Source of the DNA: Lachnospiraceae bacterium
GTDB lineage: Bacteria > Bacillota > Clostridia > Lachnospirales > Lachnospiraceae
Direction: 5' to 3'
Assembly (NCBI GenBank): GCA_017511045.1
Contig: JAFWLM010000087.1
Location: 1-34,501 of the forward strand
DNA length: 34,501 nt
This document shows, one piece after another, positions 31,619 to 34,501 of the stretch (position 1 is its first letter; the number at the start of each line of letters is the position of its first letter). The translations under genes and the position numbers were made by a program. The notes beneath the pieces were generated by a model. The model ran no database searches. It worked only from the letters and a program-made list of their open reading frames with translations, and had not been told where the DNA came from.

Positions 31619-34501
31619 TTACTCTTGTACAGCTTCCTTTCGCAGCGTTACAGACGGCATATAGGAATAATCAAAGCTGCCGTTTTTAACACTTACCTCA
31701 TTTCCGCCGGCTGCACAAACCGGATAATATGGCAGTGTGATCCTTGCAGCTGCTCCTTCCGGAACCTCAAAATGGAACTTCAGGGAACCGTCTTCCTTCA
31801 GTTCCCAATCGGAAACGATCTCTCCCACCGGAGCTTTAAAAACTGCTTTGCAGAAGTCGACCCGTCCGTCTGGAACCGGAGAAAGGCCAATGGTTTTAAA
31901 TCCCGGTTCCAATGCTTTGATTCCGGCCATATATTCATAAATGAATTCCACTTCATTATTAAAACTCTTTTGATCCTGATCAAGCAGGATATCATACGCC
32001 TTCTCTGTCATGTTATTCTCTGCAAGGACCTTACAGATAAACGGAGCCGCACAAGGTGCACATTTTAAGAGATTGCCATCTTTGCCAAGACGTTTTTCCA
32101 AACCTTTAGCTGCACGTTCTCTGTCAACATACAGGCCAAACTGCAGCGCAAGAACATATGCGGTCTGAGTATCAACAGACAATCTTCCGGCTCCTGTATA
32201 GTACTCTTCCAGGAATGCCTGTTTGATCTTTCTGGCCAGTCTTCCATAGGCAAACGCATCCTGTTCCCTGCCTAATACAGCTGCAGCTTCCGAAGTAATG
32301 CGGGCTGCTTCATAGTAGCAGGCAGAAGCAATGTATTCCGTCTCTGTCTCCTGGTCCATAGAGACCCATGCCTCACTTGGTGTATCAAAATCGCAAAGAT
32401 AATGTTTCTCTCCACGTTCTGCATCTTTTTCGTCAACGGAATCAGCCCATGCTTTGATCAGATCATAGTTTTCAGAAAGGATCTTCTCATCGCCATACAT
32501 CTGATACAGGTTCCAGATGATCTGCGGCGCATATGCTGCCTGATCGGATGCCGGCTGTTCTTTTAAACCTCTCAGATACTGCATCAGGAACTCTTTAATG
32601 TCCATGTTATAGGATGCTGCCGGCGCATAAGCAAAGACATCTTCTGCTTCACTCTCTTCCGGCATAACAATGGAGGTTCGTTTCTGGCCTGCAAAGAGTT
32701 CCTCATAGATCGTGTTTAAACGCTCATTCGAGGTTTCCACGATTCCCGTTCTCTGAATATCCGAATAAAGAACGCATCCGCTGAAGTCAGCAGGGTTCAG
32801 CTCACCCTCCCATCCGGATACCTTTACATAGCGTCCGGTGAAATAGGTGAAGTGCGGACTGACAACTTCCGGCATACCATCCGAGATAAAAGTAAATCCG
32901 GCATCTTCTGTTTCCTCAGGGAAAGTGCCGTCAATCAGTTCCTCAGCAAATGTAAGCTGAACACTTGCCCCCTTCGGCTGAGCGGAATTGAAGGCAACAA
33001 AGCCGGCAAAATCCTGCCCGAAATCAAGAATATAGGAACCATCTTCGCTTTGGATCACTTCTTTAACATCCAATCTTTCTTTCACAACGACCGGAAGCGA
33101 ATATCTTTCAACGAGCGGAAGATCCAGATCTAAAACTGCAACATTTCTTTCCAGATTATCCTTACCCTCCCACAGCAGACGGTTAAAGATCTCACCCTTA
33201 TCAAGACTGCTGAATTCAATATCAGATGCGTAATAGCCCCAGGTCTCATCACTGGAGATACGGATGGTTTCCGTCTCGCTTTCAAGAGCGACCGGCAGTC
33301 CTCCGACTAATGCCCCCTCTGTCGCGATCGGAGCATCCTCCTGACTGGTAAGGCTGTCCAGTGTTTCGCTGAGATCATCTTCAACGGCTGAAACCGGCTG
33401 GACCTCTTCCGGATTCTCCTCATCTTCCGCTTTCATTACAAACGGAAGACCTCCGACAAGTGAAACTGCCGGCTCTGCAGCTTTCTCTTCCGGTTCATCA
33501 TTTTTATGTTCTAATGCTTCCGGAGTAATGGAAAGACCACCTACGAGTTCTCCCTCTGTTGCAAAATTCTCCGTTTCATTTTTCGTAATATTATCAACTG
33601 CATCCGCCAGTCCGTTTCCTACAAATGCAGCAGGCTTTACTTCAAACGGAAGGCCTCCCATAAGTGCTGCGTCAGTTCCTGCCTCAGGAGCCTTGGCCGC
33701 AGCTTCAAAAGCTTTGAGGACCTCATCCGAAGCTTTTCCGGCTTCCTGATCTGCAGCGAGCGGAAGTCCTCCAACCAGACTGCCCTCTCCTGCAAGCTGT
33801 TCTTCTGCTTTAACGATATCTTCCACCGCATCAGCTAAGCTTTCCTCAACAAACGCCTCTGCCTCATCCGGCTCTTCGTCATGATCCGTATCTTTTACAA
33901 CAAACGGCAGACCGCCGACCAGAGTTACTGCTCCGGACTGATCCTCTTCAGCTTCAGCCTCAAATCCGTTATCATCGATCAGTTCAGAAAGTTCTTCATC
34001 GGACAGGATAGAACCTAAGTCTTCCGGCAGTTCATCTTCGATAATGAAGCTCTCTTCGCTGTCCTCTTCGATCACAGGTTCACCTATCTCAGCTTCTATT
34101 TCATCTTCTAAAACGGCTGCCAGTTCTGCATCAAGTTCATCTTCTGTGAACATGTCTTCCAATTCCGCTTCGCCGCCTTCATCGATCATGTCGAAATCCT
34201 CATCGGCTTCTTCCACTTCATCATCAGGAAGGATATCTTCTAACAGTTCATCAGAATCCGGCTGTTCCTCATCCTTTGGCTCTGCTTCGAACATTGCTTC
34301 CAGTTCTGCATCCGTGATGCTGTATGGCGCAACTTCAAGATCAGCACCCGGAGAAGAGATCGGCTCTTCCTCCATGATTTCTTCAATGCTTTCCGGACTT
34401 ATGCTGTTCTCTTCATAGCTTTCCTCTGCATCTGCTGATCTGTATGGTGCAGGCGGGTTTTCTTCATCCCAATCTTCAAAATCAAAGATTTCGAGATCAT
34501 C
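31619..34501 (-). CDS. Acidic repeat protein with degenerate GH78 (alpha-L-rhamnosidase) region, 5' end beyond window
   Basis: The frame is open to the window edge; 960 residues are visible and the true start lies beyond 34501. The first ~410 visible residues are Glu/Asp-rich, probably disordered, with six LVGGLP-type motifs in three larger repeats. The rest follows the GH78 layout: a beta domain with YILDFGQDFAGFVAF, HFTYFTGRYVKVSG, then an alpha/alpha-barrel start (NERLNTIYEELFAGQK) and SYNMDIKEFLMQYLRGL, and a C-terminal beta domain. The catalytic DERLGW region is replaced by EESEAEDVFAYAP, and the stretch normally carrying TTIWERW is deleted. It is probably a non-catalytic rhamnosidase relative. 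Whether it has a signal peptide is unknown. Confidence 0.75.
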   Translation of the reverse strand, partial: DDLEIFDFEDWDEENPPAPYRSADAEESYEENSISPESIEEIMEEEPISSPGADLEVAPYSITDAELEAMFEAEPKDEEQPDSDELLEDILPDDEVEEADEDFDMIDEGGEAELEDMFTEDELDAELAAVLEDEIEAEIGEPVIEEDSEESFIIEDELPEDLGSILSDEELSELIDDNGFEAEAEEDQSGAVTLVGGLPFVVKDTDHDEEPDEAEAFVEESLADAVEDIVKAEEQLAGEGSLVGGLPLAADQEAGKASDEVLKAFEAAAKAPEAGTDAALMGGLPFEVKPAAFVGNGLADAVDNITKNETENFATEGELVGGLSITPEALEHKNDEPEEKAAEPAVSLVGGLPFVMKAEDEENPEEVQPVSAVEDDLSETLDSLTSQEDAPIATEGALVGGLPVALESETETIRISSDETWGYYASDIEFSSLDKGEIFNRLLWEGKDNLERNVAVLDLDLPLVERYSLPVVVKERLDVKEVIQSEDGSYILDFGQDFAGFVAFNSAQPKGASVQLTFAEELIDGTFPEETEDAGFTFISDGMPEVVSPHFTYFTGRYVKVSGWEGELNPADFSGCVLYSDIQRTGIVETSNERLNTIYEELFAGQKRTSIVMPEESEAEDVFAYAPAASYNMDIKEFLMQYLRGLKEQPASDQAAYAPQIIWNLYQMYGDEKILSENYDLIKAWADSVDEKDAERGEKHYLCDFDTPSEAWVSMDQETETEYIASACYYEAARITSEAAAVLGREQDAFAYGRLARKIKQAFLEEYYTGAGRLSVDTQTAYVLALQFGLYVDRERAAKGLEKRLGKDGNLLKCAPCAAPFICKVLAENNMTEKAYDILLDQDQKSFNNEVEFIYEYMAGIKALEPGFKTIGLSPVPDGRVDFCKAVFKAPVGEIVSDWELKEDGSLKFHFEVPEGAAARITLPYYPVCAAGGNEVSVKNGSFDYSYMPSVTLRKEAVQE
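33290..33923 (-). repeat. Three long repeats carrying six LVGGLP motifs
   Basis: Motif copies lie near 33903-33923, 33760-33780, 33643-33665, 33531-33553, 33440-33460 and 33290-33312. They alternate between an LVGGLPFxxK type and an AxEGxLVGGLP type that follows a helix-like LADAVxxI segment, making three units of 70-85 residues. The DNA is diverged, so the repeats appear old rather than recently amplified. Confidence 0.8.

Overview
This window looks like chromosome from an anaerobic, moderately low-GC Gram-positive bacterium, most likely a Clostridia member near Lachnospiraceae. The reasons are a single-chain pyruvate:ferredoxin oxidoreductase, a DUF5688 protein, an LTA-synthase-type sulfatase, a sortase-anchored SpaA/VaFE surface protein, ScpA/ScpB, and strong AGGAGG ribosome sites. 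Every protein gene lies on the minus strand. The only plus-strand gene is a tRNA-Arg. I see no mobile element, phage gene or CRISPR array.

Layout, read in the direction of transcription (high to low coordinates): (1) 34501-30820 holds the 3' part of a large acidic repeat protein ending in a degenerate GH78 rhamnosidase fold, then a Cof-type HAD phosphatase. (2) 30780-29664 holds nrdR behind its own promoter with two NrdR-box-like sites, then yqeG. (3) 29606-24691 holds a promoter, a heterodimeric ABC exporter pair, and a fused type I dehydroquinase-shikimate kinase. (4) 24716-22602 holds efp and moeA with structured leaders, closed by a strong terminator. (5) 22601-21555 holds a gap with a 16-bp palindrome, a shortened DUF5688 gene and the tRNA. 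(6) 21554-17880 encodes a 1224-residue wall-anchored protein with both a subtilase and an NlpC/P60 domain. (7) 17814-14205 is the PFOR gene with an extended -10 promoter. (8) 14212-3603 is one tightly packed run: LTA-synthase-like protein, phosphoesterase, scpA, scpB, flavoprotein, cmk, ispH, S1 protein, rsmD, coaD and a coiled-coil protein. Most junctions overlap or are a few bases apart. (9) After a small hairpin, pepD, a WalJ-like hydrolase and tmcAL follow.

The long run joins envelope synthesis, chromosome organisation, nucleotide and isoprenoid supply, translation and CoA synthesis, as expected of a growth-linked housekeeping operon. The most unusual items are the repeat/pseudo-rhamnosidase protein, the dual-peptidase surface protein, the probable nrdR autoregulatory promoter, and alternative RNA structures in the moeA and ltaS-like leaders. 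Several unrelated proteins carry long acidic low-complexity tails. Family assignments are from memory of motifs; no searches were run.
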